Source of the DNA: Stramonita haemastoma
Lineage: Eukaryota > Mollusca > Gastropoda > Neogastropoda > Muricidae
Reading direction: 5' to 3'
DNA length: 16,082 bases
NCBI GenBank assembly: GCA_030674155.1
Contig: JASPKP010005298.1
Span: forward strand, 1 to 16,082
Part shown: piece after piece, positions 1-8,858 of the stretch
Layout of the letters: each line of letters opens with the position of its first letter
How positions within the stretch are numbered: position 1 is the first letter of the stretch
Program-made: the position numbers and the translations under genes
The notes under the pieces: generated by a model
Told to the model about the DNA's origin: nothing
What the model saw: only the letters and a program-made list of their open reading frames with translations
Databases searched by the model: none

Positions 1-103
1 CCCCCCCCAAAAAAAAAAAAAAAAAAGAAAAAAAAAAAGAAAAAGAAATGAAGTCCTTTACATAAGACTATAATCGAATTCCTGTATACCAACGTTTCAG
101 AAT
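1..103. other. A-rich window edge, no gene seen
   Basis: The window opens with a short C run, then an A run with a few G interruptions, then about 50 bases of ordinary AT-rich sequence. It could be the poly(A)-like tail of an element lying mostly outside the window, but nothing visible confirms that. Confidence 0.4.
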
Positions 104-237
104 ATGTCTGTCTATCTGTCTGTCTACCTGTCTGTCTGTTTGTCTATTTGTCTGTCTCTCTGTCTCTTCTCTGTCTCTCTCTCTGAGTCCCTCTCTCTCT
201 CCCTGTCTTCCTCTCTCTCTCTCTCTCTCTCTGTCAT
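104..237 (-). repeat. (GA)n-(GACA)n compound microsatellite (minus-strand sense)
   Basis: On the plus strand TGTC tetranucleotides with a few TATC and TACC variants pass into (CT)n with some CCTC. Read on the minus strand this is (GA)n followed by (GACA)n, the same order as the other compound arrays in the window. Open frames on both strands here (Leu/Ser/Val or Arg/Glu/Asp/Gln strings) are consequences of the repeat, not genes. Confidence 0.93.
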
Positions 238-879
238 CCCCCCCCCCCACACACACATCTACAGTACCCAATCAGCAAAACTATAAGAACAGATCTATAA
301 CCCTAAAAAAAAAAAATCCCACAGTACAGGAAGTTTTTTTTTCTCTATACATCATATGCTGACACCTACCTACCTACCCCCCCTTCCCCCCACCCCCTGC
401 AACCGCTCCAGACCAACCCCCCCCCCCTCCCTTCAACCTCCAAACCTTCAACCTCCACTTCCCCCCCCCCCCATCCTTTTTTTTCTTTTTTTTTCTATCT
501 TTCCTTTGAAAACATTCTACTTCAGTAGTCAGTAATCAAAAGTTATTGGACTGGAAAATTGAGAACGAGTTTATTTTTTTTTTTTTTATTTTTTATTTTT
601 AAAAGAAGGCTGGTGAGAGAGAGAGAATTCTCCTCCATCCCCCGTTCTTTCCAATAATCTTGCAGGTGTCCATCCATGTTAACTGCTCTCTGCCCCCCCC
701 CACCCCACCCCACCCCCCCACCCCCACCACACACCCACCCCCATCCCTTCTGTTTTCCTCCCACCTCCATTCATCCAGACCACTCGTTTTCTTCTCTCTT
801 CATCACAGTTTTCCAGATGCCATCGTTTATTTCCAAACCTAGTCTTGACATATTCCAACGCTTTGCAAATGCAATCAAA
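238..879. other. C-rich and T-rich low-complexity stretch, no gene
   Basis: Contains C runs (around 238-248, 376-392, 418-427 and 462-472), T/A runs (around 474-493 and 572-600), and a CCCCA/CCCAC-rich tract at about 692-745. A short pyrimidine stretch ending in CAG at about 787-809 resembles a splice acceptor, but no supported exon follows. Proline-, glycine- and tryptophan-rich frames across the C tract are composition artefacts. Confidence 0.7.
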
Positions 880-1345
880 GATCGGTGGTCTATGTGTAAC
901 GTAACGCGCCTTGCCATGCCTAGAAAGCAAAAAAAAAAAGTCCGGGTCGGAGTGTGCAGTGGTTCGTACCCCGTTTGGGCTCCAAACTTTTCCTCCCCCT
1001 CATCATCCATTAGACCCTGGGTGGTAGTCTGGGCGCTAAGTCTTTCTGATGAGATGAAAAACCGAAGTTCTGTGTGTTACACATTACTATTTACCGCATG
1101 TAAAAGAACCCACGGCAACAAGGGGGGGGGGGTTGTCCTTGGCAAAATTCTGTAAAAAAAAAAGAAAAAAAGTCACTCTGATAGGGAAATAAATACAGTT
1201 GCATGTAGGAAAAAGAAAAAGAAATATAATCGGTAGGCGCTGCACTTGTCGTAACGAGCTCTCTCCCGGGAGAGCAGCCCGAATTTCACACAGAGAAATC
1301 TGCTGTGACATAAAAGTGGTACAAAAGTACAGAAAAAGTACAAAA
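880..1345 (+). mobile_element. tRNA-derived SINE, copy 1 (mollusc-type core and tail)
   Basis: The head at about 880-965 resembles a degenerate tRNA: an A-box-like segment (GGTGGTCTATGTGTAACG), an anticodon-arm-like segment (TTGCCATGCCTAGAAAGC) and a damaged B-box region near 941-975. The body carries GATGAGATGAAAAACCGAAG from 1048 and GTAAAAGAACCCACGGCAAC at 1099-1118. The tail contains a perfect 14-bp palindrome CTCTCCCGGGAGAG (1261-1274) and ATTTCACACAGAGAAAT, and ends in GTACAAAA-like repeats. This layout matches a SINE type I recall from gastropods. It would be transcribed by RNA polymerase III and moved by a LINE enzyme. The B box is poor, so this copy is probably dead. The exact ends are uncertain by tens of bases. 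Confidence 0.75.
1261..1274. repeat. Perfect 14-bp palindrome in the SINE tail
   Basis: CTCTCCCGGGAGAG is its own reverse complement and could form a hairpin in the SINE RNA. It is followed within 10 bases by ATTTC-N7-GAAAT, a second small stem. Two adjacent stems just before the 3' tail would suit a structure recognised by a partner LINE reverse transcriptase, which is inference. Confidence 0.7.
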
Positions 1346-1347
1346 AA

Positions 1348-1590
1348 GGGGGAATCAGTGGTTAAGAGGGTAACATGTTCGCTTAAAAAAGCGTGAAGTA
1401 CAGGTTTGACTTCTACTAGAACTCAAGCTTTACCCCCTTCCCCCCTCCCACCACCACCGTTCGGTAGGCCTTGATTGGTGGGCTGGGTGTTAGTCTTTCG
1501 GATGACAGGATCAACCAAAGTCATGTCCCGTGAGCAACACGAATTCGGTGCACGTAAAAGAACCCACGGCAAACACGAACAAAACACGCT
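1348..1590 (+). mobile_element. tRNA-derived SINE, copy 2 (3' truncated)
   Basis: Directly follows copy 1. The head at 1355-1425 has an A-box-like AGTGGTTAAGAGGGTA and a B-box-like GGTTTGACTTC (consensus GGTTCGANTCC) at about the right distance. The body has CTGGGTGTTAGTCTTTCGGATGA (quoted in part; about 1484-1505), then GCACGTAAAAGAACCCACGG, matching copy 1 in order. It stops soon after about 1575 and lacks the palindromic tail, so it is 3' truncated or recombined. A polypyrimidine stretch at 1430-1460 separates head and core. Copies 1 and 2 differ enough to be separate insertions or subfamilies rather than a recent duplication. Confidence 0.68.
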
Positions 1591-1684
1591 ATGCACCAGA
1601 AAGTAACACAAAGGAGACAAAATTACAACCAGACATAGACATAGAAACAGAGAGATAGAGATGAGAGGCAAAAGAGACACAAGA

Positions 1685-1948
<264 letters not shown>

Positions 1949-2411
1949 CAGACGGTGAGACAGACTAAACAAAAGAGGCATGCCACACAGATGTCAATCT
2001 TACTCCCACTAAGAAAACAGAGAGACAAATGACTTTTTTCCAGTTCCGTGCAATTTCCAGTTTTCGCCAATTTTCTTTCTTTCCCTAGTTTATGGCTTTC
2101 ATTGTTCTATCCTTCTTCTTCTTCTCTATCTTTAACCTCTCTTCCTTTCGTTCTTTCTTTTCTTTCTTTCTTTCTTTCTTTCTTTTCTTTCTTTCTTTCT
2201 TTCTTTCTTTTCTTTCTTTCTTGGTATTGTCTTTTTGTTTTTGTTTCATTTCTTTCCATTGCTTCTATTAGTATTTTCGGATGTTTCTCTCTTTTTAAAA
2301 AAAAAACAAACTTTCTTTTTAGTTCCTGTATTTTCTTCTTCTTATTTTATTCTGTCTGCTTGAGTTGCTTTCTATGCTTAGTTATTTGTTGAAATCCTGT
2401 TTTTTGGTTGT

Positions 2412-2413
<2 letters not shown>
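1949..2413. repeat. T/C-rich stretch with (TTTC)n array at 2144-2223
   Basis: Mostly T-rich sequence. The core at about 2144-2223 is a TTTC/TTTTC tetranucleotide array (polypyrimidine on plus, polypurine on minus). The flanks contain short T and A runs. I see no gene or recognisable mobile element here. Confidence 0.8.
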
Positions 2414-2455
<42 letters not shown>

Positions 2456-2457
2456 GT

Positions 2458-2505
<48 letters not shown>

Positions 2506-2557
2506 TGTGTGAATGTGTGTGTGTGGTGTGTGTGTTTGTGTGTGTGTGTGTGTGTGT

Positions 2558-2610
<53 letters not shown>
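2414..2610 (+). repeat. (GT)n microsatellite
   Basis: Nearly pure GT for about 200 bases with sparse interruptions (TTGTGG, GTAT, GAAT, GGTG). The Cys/Val and His/Thr open frames here are artefacts of the dinucleotide. Confidence 0.96.
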
Positions 2611-2613
<3 letters not shown>

Positions 2614-2640
2614 TAAAAATGTGCATGTACGTGTAGTTGT

Positions 2641-2652
2641 GTGTGTGTGTAT
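2641..2652 (+). repeat. Short (GT)n remnant
   Basis: A 12-base GT tract, separated from the next array by about 60 bases of unique sequence (2653-2709) in which I see nothing recognisable. Confidence 0.6.
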
Positions 2653-2709
2653 TCATCAGTAGTAGTTCTTCAGTTTAACGTTCTTCCAGTAAACAGTGAT
2701 CTAAGACGA

Positions 2710-2748
2710 GTGTGTGTGTGTGATGTGTATGTGTGTGTGTGTGTGTTG

Positions 2749-2803
<55 letters not shown>

Positions 2804-2862
2804 TGTGTGTCTGTGTGTCTGTGTGTCTGTGTCTGTGTCTGTGTCTGTGTGTCTGTGTGTCT
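2710..2862 (+). repeat. (GT)n array grading into (TCTGTG)n
   Basis: GT dinucleotides with GGTG interruptions pass from about 2800 into a hexamer/octamer pattern of TCTGTG and TCTGTGTG units, consistent with one substitution spreading through the array. Confidence 0.92.
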
Positions 2863-2902
2863 GGTTTTGTGTGGGTGTGTGGTGTAGTGGTATGGTGTGT
2901 GA

Positions 2903-3051
2903 AATGTATGTGTGTGTATATTGTGTGTGTGTGTGTGCGCGAGCACATGTGTGTGTGTATGTGTGTGCATGTGTGCGTATGTGTGTGTGTGTGTGTGTGC
3001 GCGCGCATGCACACACGCGCACGCGCACGTGTGTGTGTGCGCGCGCGTGTG
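2903..3051. repeat. Alternating purine-pyrimidine tract, (GT)n with GCGCGC blocks
   Basis: GT repeats with GTAT interruptions lead to a stretch (about 2990-3050) of almost uninterrupted purine-pyrimidine alternation containing GCGCGC blocks, a CATGCACACAC segment on the opposite phase, and a second GTGTG-GCGCGCG block. Such sequence is a classical candidate for left-handed Z-DNA. It abuts the 3' tail of the LINE fragment starting at 3053. Confidence 0.85.
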
Positions 3052-3052
3052 T

Positions 3053-3620
3053 GAAATCAAATCAAATCAAATCTATTTAGTTTTTCCGACGATAAGACCC
3101 ACCTGAGCACAGCAGCCACGTAGCAATGGAGGCGACAATTATGATACAGTAAGCATGTAGTCATTTGCTGCAGGCACCGAAAGAGCTATACCTTTCTGAT
3201 CCGTAGACATTCAATTTCATAAACTCCCAAAGTTCACAATCAGTTTGTCAAAAGAGTTTGAGTACAGCATACAAACCTTAAAAGCCTGATAGAAACCTGT
3301 GACACTAGCGGGGATATAACGCCTGTGCAAAGCTGCATATCTTGGAGACACAAGAGCAAAAAAAGGACACAAATCTTCAATGGCAGATCCATCACACTGA
3401 GGATTTACAAGCGTTTTCTAATAACGTGGGATACCTTTAAGTAGCAGTGTGTTACTTTTTGATAAGCAAAGTACACGGCGGTGTTCTAAGGAAACCAGAA
3501 GTCCTACAAAATTTGTTCTACATAATAATCTCAGGATGGTAAATCAGACAATGTGGATAAGACATCAATGAGTCGTTCTAGCTCAGGCGATATAATATGT
3601 CCAAAAGTCCAGTTTTAAAA
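3053..3620 (-). mobile_element. LINE 3' end with ATTTG-type pentamer tail
   Basis: On the plus strand 3053-3076 is a run of ATCAA-type pentamers, the reverse complement of a GATTTGATTTG tail typical of some non-LTR retrotransposon 3' ends. Reading leftward on the minus strand, the preceding sequence carries a decayed C-terminal ORF2 segment (described separately). Sequence out to about 3620 is unique and probably the same element, but the 5' boundary is not visible. No second tail or target-site duplication could be picked out next to the GT array. Confidence 0.55.
3210..3440 (-). pseudogene. LINE ORF2 C-terminal fragment (degenerate zinc-knuckle region)
   Basis: Minus-strand translation with stops and shifts gives residues resembling the C-terminus downstream of a LINE reverse transcriptase: a CDGSAIED segment, FFALVSPRYAALHRRYIP, then a segment ending around FDKLIVNFGSL. 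Many LINE families have here C-x2-C, then E-x-HF-x2-x-CP-x-Y and LR-x2-YIP. In this copy the histidine and last cysteine positions are replaced (VSP instead of a C-P), and there is an in-frame stop about 18 codons upstream of CDGSAIED. It is not functional. Family assignment below 'LINE' is not possible by eye. Confidence 0.55.
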
Positions 3621-3660
3621 ATGATATAGTCAATTTAAGAATAATATGTATAAAAGTAGG

Positions 3661-3990
3661 GGGGGCGGAATAGCTCAGTGATCAGAGCGCTTGCTTTCCC
3701 CCCCCCCCAGTCAAGTTAAGCAGCGTCGAGCGTGGTTACCAGTTGGATGGGTGACCGTTTGCGCGCCTGGGCTTCAGTACAGTCCCCTCAGTTCACCCAG
3801 CTGTAAATGGGTACCTGCCCTCTTTAGGGCCAGGGAAGGTAAAACAGCGAGGGAGAGGAGATGGGCGCCACCCTCAACATGCTGGCCCCAAGAGAAGCTG
3901 AGGTCTCTGATGCCTCGCTTCACTGCGACTGCCTTGGTTATAGGAAACCTTTCCCTTCTACCTTTCCCTTATATAAAGGTAGGTGCATAA
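3661..3990 (+). mobile_element. Chimeric SINE: tRNA-like head plus 5S rRNA-like promoter
   Basis: 3665-3697 resembles the 5' half of a tRNA, with an A box in GGAATAGCTCAGTGATCAGA. After a C run it continues at about 3714-3765 with the internal promoter of 5S rRNA: AAGTTAAGCAGCGTCGAGCG, then GGTTA, then TTGGATGGGTGACCG. From AAGCAG to GACCG the spacing matches vertebrate 5S as I remember it, without gaps and with roughly 33 of 40 positions equal. The tRNA B box is absent; the 5S control region takes its place. The remaining 220 bases (GGGTACCTGCC, TAGGGCCAGGGAAGG, GAGGTCTCTGATGCC, TATAAAGGTAGGTGCATAAG) form the body. A degraded minus-strand copy at the window end supports a dispersed family. 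An open frame beginning at 3691 has no recognisable domain and is not called as a gene. Confidence 0.75.
3714..3765 (+). promoter_or_regulatory. 5S rRNA-like internal control region (Pol III type 1)
   Basis: Contains the three 5S control elements in order: an A-box-like AAGTTAAGCAGCGTCGAGCG, an intermediate element around GTGGTTA, and a C-box-like TTGGATGGGTGACCG. In 5S genes TFIIIA binds this region. It is not a 5S gene, because the sequences to either side do not match the rest of 5S rRNA. Activity in this copy is unknown. Confidence 0.7.
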
Positions 3991-4031
3991 GTATTCAGAT
4001 TTGTAAAATTGTTTTAGATGTTGGTCGAGAT

Positions 4032-4037
4032 GGAGAG

Positions 4038-4116
<79 letters not shown>

Positions 4117-4176
4117 GAGAGACAGAGACAGAGACAGAGACAGCAGAGAGACAGAGAGACAGAGAGACAGAGAGAC

Positions 4177-4207
<31 letters not shown>

Positions 4208-4212
4208 CAGAC

Positions 4213-4295
<83 letters not shown>

Positions 4296-4310
4296 ACACA
4301 GACACTAACA
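4032..4310 (+). repeat. (GA)n-(GACA)n-(CA)n compound microsatellite
   Basis: Pure (GA)n with AGAAG interruptions grades into GAGACA and GAGAGACA units (about 4125-4200), then (GACA)n (about 4207-4257), then (CA)n (4258-4291) and CAGACACA variants. The intermediate units form a gradient of rising CA content left to right. The array starts about 40 bases after the 3' end of the chimeric SINE. Arg/Glu and Leu/Ser frames across it are artefacts. Confidence 0.96.
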
Positions 4311-4344
4311 CACACATACACTAACACACACACACCACACAAAG

Positions 4345-4574
<230 letters not shown>

Positions 4575-4584
<10 letters not shown>

Positions 4585-4605
4585 TTGTGTGTGTGTGTGT
4601 GTGTG

Positions 4606-4646
<41 letters not shown>
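4575..4646. repeat. (CA)n/(TG)n inverted repeat and (GT)n array
   Basis: ACACACACAC (4575-4584) is followed directly by TTGTGTGTGTGT, so the (CA)5 tract can pair with the adjacent (GT)n in a tight hairpin. The GT side then continues to 4646 with one TTG interruption. The strand switch CA to TG is abrupt. Confidence 0.9.
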
Positions 4647-5097
<451 letters not shown>

Positions 5098-5290
5098 GGC
5101 ATCATCAAATTACGTCATCATAAAAAAAATATTTTTTAATAAAAATAAAATTAAAAATAAACAAAACAAAACAAAAACAAAACAAAACAAAAACACCTCA
5201 GTCAATAAAGTATTTGAAATTAATATTGTAGAAGAACAAAAGATATTACAAATAGTTCAATCAAACAAATTTTAAAACAATTTTAAATAT

Positions 5291-5396
5291 GCCACCTGGT
5301 TATGCTGATGGATGAATCCAAATGAACTACCAAAGTGGTCATCCAGTCACCTTTTGCCACCTGGTTATGCTGATAGATGAATCCAAATGAACTACC
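5291..5396 (+). repeat. Direct repeat, two 41-bp copies 65 bp apart
   Basis: The segment starting GCCACCTGGTTATGCTGATG and ending ATGAACTACC occurs at 5291-5331 and 5356-5396 with one mismatch (GATGGATG versus GATAGATG). The 24 bases between the copies do not match anything downstream of copy 2. It could be a young tandem duplication of 65 bp followed by loss, or a short satellite start. Confidence 0.9.
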
Positions 5397-5599
5397 TAAA
5401 TAGTAAGACTAAGTTATAAGGCACTCTGTGAAGGTTGGAGATAAGTCAATATGCTTAAAGATTATTTACAATTATGCATTACTGTGCTTCCATGTAGGCT
5501 ACAGTTGATGTCTCAGTTTTGATAAGAATGTTGAACATAAGAATGGCAATGGATTAAGGGGCATTGACTAAGATGTTTATCTTTTTTTTTCCCTTTTTT

Positions 5600-5623
5600 G
5601 GGGGGGGGGGGGGGGGGGGGGGG
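5600..5623 (+). repeat. G24 homopolymer
   Basis: An uninterrupted run of 24 G preceded by T runs. On the LINE sense (minus) strand it is a C run at the 3' end of the element. Its length is likely unreliable in any sequencing technology. G-quadruplex formation is possible in principle. Confidence 0.85.
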
Positions 5624-5639
5624 TTGAGGGGTTGGGTTA

Positions 5640-6345
5640 GATCTGTTGGAATTAAAGTGGATATGAATATGTCGTTTGAAGACCTCTCTACTTTGGGCAC
5701 TTCAAGTTCAATGGTAGCATGTTCCAGAGCATACTACCAGAGTAGGAGAGGCTTGATTTGAATAGATCAATTCTTGGTATGGGTCGCTGAAGTTTTGTTG
5801 AATCTCGAGAATTCAAGTGAAATGTTGATTTCAGTGTTGTAGGAGCTTGCCCATAGAGGATTTTATTTATAAACATAGCTTTATTTTATAGCAAGCATTT
5901 CTCGTAATGCAAAGACTCCCAATTTTGTGTAGTCAGATTCAACTAAACTTGAGGACTTTAAGAGTACTGCCTTGAGGGCTCGTTTATAGTTACTAATAAG
6001 AGGTTTTAACGTATTTGCACTGGCAGTGTCAAAGAGTGTAGAGCAATAATTAATTGAAGACAAAATATAAGCCTGTAAAAATAGTTTTCTAGCATGTAAG
6101 TTTAAGAAGTGTTTTATTCTACAAAGCTGATAGACTTGTGTGGACACAGTGTTGCTCAATTTGGTTACATGTGCTGTCCATGAGAGATTATTGTCTATTG
6201 TAATACCTAGGACTTTGTGATTGTCCACTTCTTCAATTAGGGTTTTGTTTATGAATACAGGGGGGAGTGGAGTTGTCAGTTTTTTGTCTTTTTTGTCTTG
6301 TGGTGATAAGCATTAGTTTGTTTTTTGTGGATTGAGGGACATATG
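5640..6345 (-). pseudogene. LINE ORF2 C-terminal region (broken)
   Basis: Starts with the thumb-like WCQQNHMSLNPQKT segment (about 6322-6365), which precedes the conserved 'K-LGI-ID-LSW' block seen here as KVLGITIDNNLSW (about 6178-6216). The frame runs on to ALREMLAIK, where it stops at 5881. A further block at 5688-5876 contains FINKILYGQAP, SSLSYSGSMLWNMLP (the common 'S-S---G---WN-LP' motif) and then, out of frame, an FKRHI-type end near 5655-5680. It has at least three breaks and no zinc knuckle was found. Confidence 0.85.
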
Positions 6346-6369
6346 GTTTTGTTGACACCATTTCTCAAG

Positions 6370-7140
6370 AGAGTCAATATTTTTTTTGTAATGAAACTGA
6401 TATTCTATCTATGTTGGTGTGGCTAGTATGTGTTGTTGTATCATCACAAAAAAGCTGACATGGGTCTTTGATATGGAGTGGAAGGTCATTGACATATATA
6501 CAAAATAGAAGTGGGCCTAGTATTGAGCCTTGGGGGACACCATATTTGACAGGTAATGTACAGGACTTGGAATTATTGATACACACATATTGCTCTCTGT
6601 TTCCAAGAAAGGATTTCAACAGTTGTAGGACATTATCAGATATCCCATACAATGATAGCTTCTTACATAAAAGCTTATGATCAATTACATCAAAAGCTTT
6701 TGCAAAATCAACAAAAAGGGCACCACAGAACCTGTTGTCATTTAAATTAGTTAAACCAACTTTCAACTAGGCTCGTAAGAGCAGTGTGACGGAATGACTT
6801 TTTCTGAAACCCGATTGATTCTTGTTTAGAAGATTGTGAATCTCAAGATGGTGATAAATGTGTCTATGAATGTGTTTTTTTCCAACGGTTTTGATATTAT
6901 TGATAAATTAGAAATAGGTCTGTAATTACAAGACTTTGAATGGTCTCCACTTTTAAAGAGAGGAATTACTTTAGCTATTTTACACTGCGTTGGAAAATAG
7001 CATTTTTCAATGCATAAATTATAAATATAAGTTAATGTGTCAGAGATGATAGGAGCTGCTAACTTCAGAATTTTACTGTCAATACCATCTGGTCCTCTAC
7101 TACTATTTTGTTTCAAGCTATTTAGATATCTGAACACTTC
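6370..7140 (-). pseudogene. LINE reverse transcriptase domain (broken)
   Basis: 6826-7137 encodes SSRGPDGIDSKILKLAAP, then AKVIPLFKSGD and NYRPISNLSIISK, which are RT fingers motifs 0-2. A frameshift near 6860 and an in-frame TAG near 6770 break the join to the next block. 6374-6766 then gives FVDFAKAFDVIDH (motif A, first catalytic Asp), GVPQGSILGPLLF (motif B) and FCDD at 6440-6451 (motif C; usual form F/Y-A-D-D). Both motif C aspartates remain, and only Ala to Cys is unusual. It would copy the LINE RNA at the nicked target. A further frame break occurs after SLQKKY, close to 6374. Confidence 0.92.
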
Positions 7141-7199
7141 AGAAACACTTATGAAAGGGTTTTTAATTTTGATTTAATGTTTTTTGATGAGCAAAAGCT

Positions 7200-7700
7200 T
7201 TTTAGCTCTTCTAAGGAGTTTAATTCTGTCTCATCTCTTTTATAACTGTTTCAGCTATGGTGGTAAAATAAATGTTGAGATCATCTGGGGAAATTTTATT
7301 AGCAATGGTTTGAGTTGGGTATTTATTGGTTAATTGATTGATAGCCTGCCAAACAGCTTTAGGATTGTGTTTTGATGAGGCAAGATTTTGGAAATATTTT
7401 TGTTTTGCTTTACGTTTTAATGAGTTTACTTTGTTTCTTTGTTCTTTAAATTCTCCTATTTTTCCTGTTTTTAATAGATCATCTCTTAAATAAGTTTCTT
7501 TAGAATCTCAGTTGTCATCCATTTAGGTTGTGCTGCATGCTTCACTCTTCGGGTTTTGAAAGGAGCATGTTTTATCATAGACTGAGTTAAATGTTTCTAG
7601 CCAAAAATATATGGCTTTCTCTGGTCTGTAAAGTTGTAAACATGATTAATTGAGGTATTTAGCAAGTCAGCAAGAAATCTATTTTCATCAAATTTAACAA
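7200..7700 (-). pseudogene. LINE linker between endonuclease and RT (broken)
   Basis: Minus-strand translation shows HAPFKTRRVK followed by PKWMTTEI (a widespread 'HAP-K-RRVK...PW-T-EI' motif in Jockey/CR1-type LINEs) at about 7505-7570, then NSLKRKAKQKYFQNLASS and a W-x-x-IN segment at about 7335-7430. These are the usual helices before the fingers of the reverse transcriptase. Stops and at least one frameshift interrupt it, including near 7190-7240. Confidence 0.75.
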
Positions 7701-7874
7701 ATGATACTATAAGTGACTTCCTTGTGACCAGCTATGGGAATTTTTATTCCTTTTTTGTTCCATGTGAAACAGGTAGGAAGGTGGTCAATGCAGCCACATT
7801 AGGAACACATATTTCTTTGATATTTTGCTTATTAGTTACATATACATGGTCAATGAGAGTTGCACTGGAGGAGG

Positions 7875-8420
7875 TTAAGCGCGTTGGTGTGTCAATAATT
7901 TGCGAGAGATTATAGGGAATTTAATTTGTTTATCCACAAAGGGTGGGTTTAATAGATTCATGTTAAAATCTCCCAATAGTAAAAGTTCTTTAGCATCCAA
8001 AGATGCTGCATCCATCATTATGGAAAATCTATCAACCCAATCAATTCTCTCAGAGGGATTTCTGTATATAAAATCCGACAAAATGGTTTACTTCGTTTGA
8101 GTTGTATTTCTAGCCAGAGAGACTCTACTTGTTGGGTTTCAAGATGGTGAATACGTTTAAAGTTTATGGATTCATTTATATATACAACTATTCCTGTTGT
8201 TTTGGAGGAAGAGGGTCTTTACGGATTGCTCTAAACCCAGGTATTTGGATTTCTTTATCAATACTAAACTGGAAAGTCTGGATTCTGTAAATCCAAATAA
8301 ATGAAATGGTTTACTTGAGTTGTGTAGGATACTATGTACATCAGCTAGCTTGTTTAAAATGCTGTTAATGTTTAAATGACCAATACGTAGTCCATCTTTT
8401 TGTGGCCAGTTTTCAGACAG
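7875..8420 (-). pseudogene. LINE apurinic-type endonuclease domain (broken)
   Basis: The N-terminal domain of the LINE. The sense strand starts near 8415 with the HLNINSILNKL motif (the LN-N-S start of the endonuclease-exonuclease-phosphatase fold), then LFGFTESRLS (the conserved E), then a frameshifted G-I-V-V-Y-I segment and VESLWLEI, then YRNPSE and LLGDFNMNLLNP (GDFN, a core catalytic motif) near 7962-7973. Frame changes occur at about 8260, 8215 and 8090. The fold nicks target DNA for target-primed reverse transcription. The C-terminal SDH-type motif is not clearly readable. Confidence 0.85.
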
Positions 8421-8440
8421 GGAGCCATGTTGCTGAAAAA

Positions 8441-8801
8441 GTAGAGAAGAAGAAGGAGAAGAAAAAAGAAAAAAAAAGAAAAAAATTAATAAAATAAAAA
8501 ATAAAATAAAAAATCAATAAAACCCCGAATGATTCTAAAAACGGTTTGAAGAAACAATATTATCAACTTAAACTGAATCAAGTAAATACAATGGAATGGA
8601 TGATAAGTGAAAATGCAATACAAAGCAATATATATTAATACGTATGATAAAACTATATCAGTTTTTGCTGCACAAGTTAAGAGGAGCAAAAAAGTACTAA
8701 TAAAAAGTCTTGCTTTAACTGTTACCAATTGAGATATATTATATCCTAAAACAGTTATCAGATATACACAATATCCTCAGGTCTAGGAATATTGTTAAGT
8801 A

Positions 8802-8804
<3 letters not shown>
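8441..8804. other. AT-rich spacer, no gene seen
   Basis: 8441-8520 is A-rich with GAAGAAG and AATAAAAT repeats. 8520-8804 is AT-rich unique DNA. A minus-strand open frame of 80 codons (8486-8728) is hydrophobic but has no recognisable domain and lies in AT-rich DNA, so it is not called. Confidence 0.55.

Positions 8805-8858
<54 letters not shown>

Larger units (their letters stand above)
5098..5640. other. AT-rich stretch with a duplicated 41-mer and a G run; no gene
   Basis: 5124-5200 is A-rich with AAAAC-type repeats. 5291-5331 and 5356-5396 are near-identical 41-base repeats (listed separately). 5400-5560 is unique AT-rich DNA in which I see no feature. 5582-5623 is a T run followed by a 24-base G run just before the 3' end of the minus-strand LINE. 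Confidence 0.6.
5640..8440 (-). mobile_element. CR1/L2-like LINE, nearly full-length ORF2, inactivated
   Basis: This minus-strand block of about 2.8 kb carries, in the correct order, an endonuclease, a linker, a reverse transcriptase and a C-terminal extension, as expected for a non-LTR retrotransposon ORF2 of the Jockey/CR1/L2 group. Reading frame is lost repeatedly by stops and frameshifts, so it is a dead copy. Length is close to a whole ORF2 of this group, but no ORF1 is seen upstream. The 5' side (8441-8520) turns into A-rich sequence with GAAGAAG. The 3' side ends near the G24 tract (C run on the sense strand). No clear target-site duplication is visible. The moderately AT-rich composition differs from the C-rich and GA-rich surroundings. 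CR1 versus L2/Rex-type cannot be settled by eye. Confidence 0.9.

Noticed and set aside
676..1155. Possible exon after a splice-acceptor-like CAG near 809
   Set aside because: The open frame covers the SINE head and core, and its first part is a C-rich repeat.
3661..3765. A genuine tRNA or 5S rRNA gene
   Set aside because: Only the A-box part of a tRNA and only the internal control region of 5S are present; neither molecule can be completed from the flanks.
3691..3990. Plus-strand open frame of 99 codons over the chimeric SINE
   Set aside because: It overlaps the 5S-like promoter and the SINE body, whose second copy at the window end does not conserve the frame.
8486..8728. Minus-strand frame of 80 hydrophobic residues, a possible small membrane protein
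   Set aside because: AT-rich DNA often gives such frames; there is no conserved motif and no sign that it belongs to the adjacent LINE.
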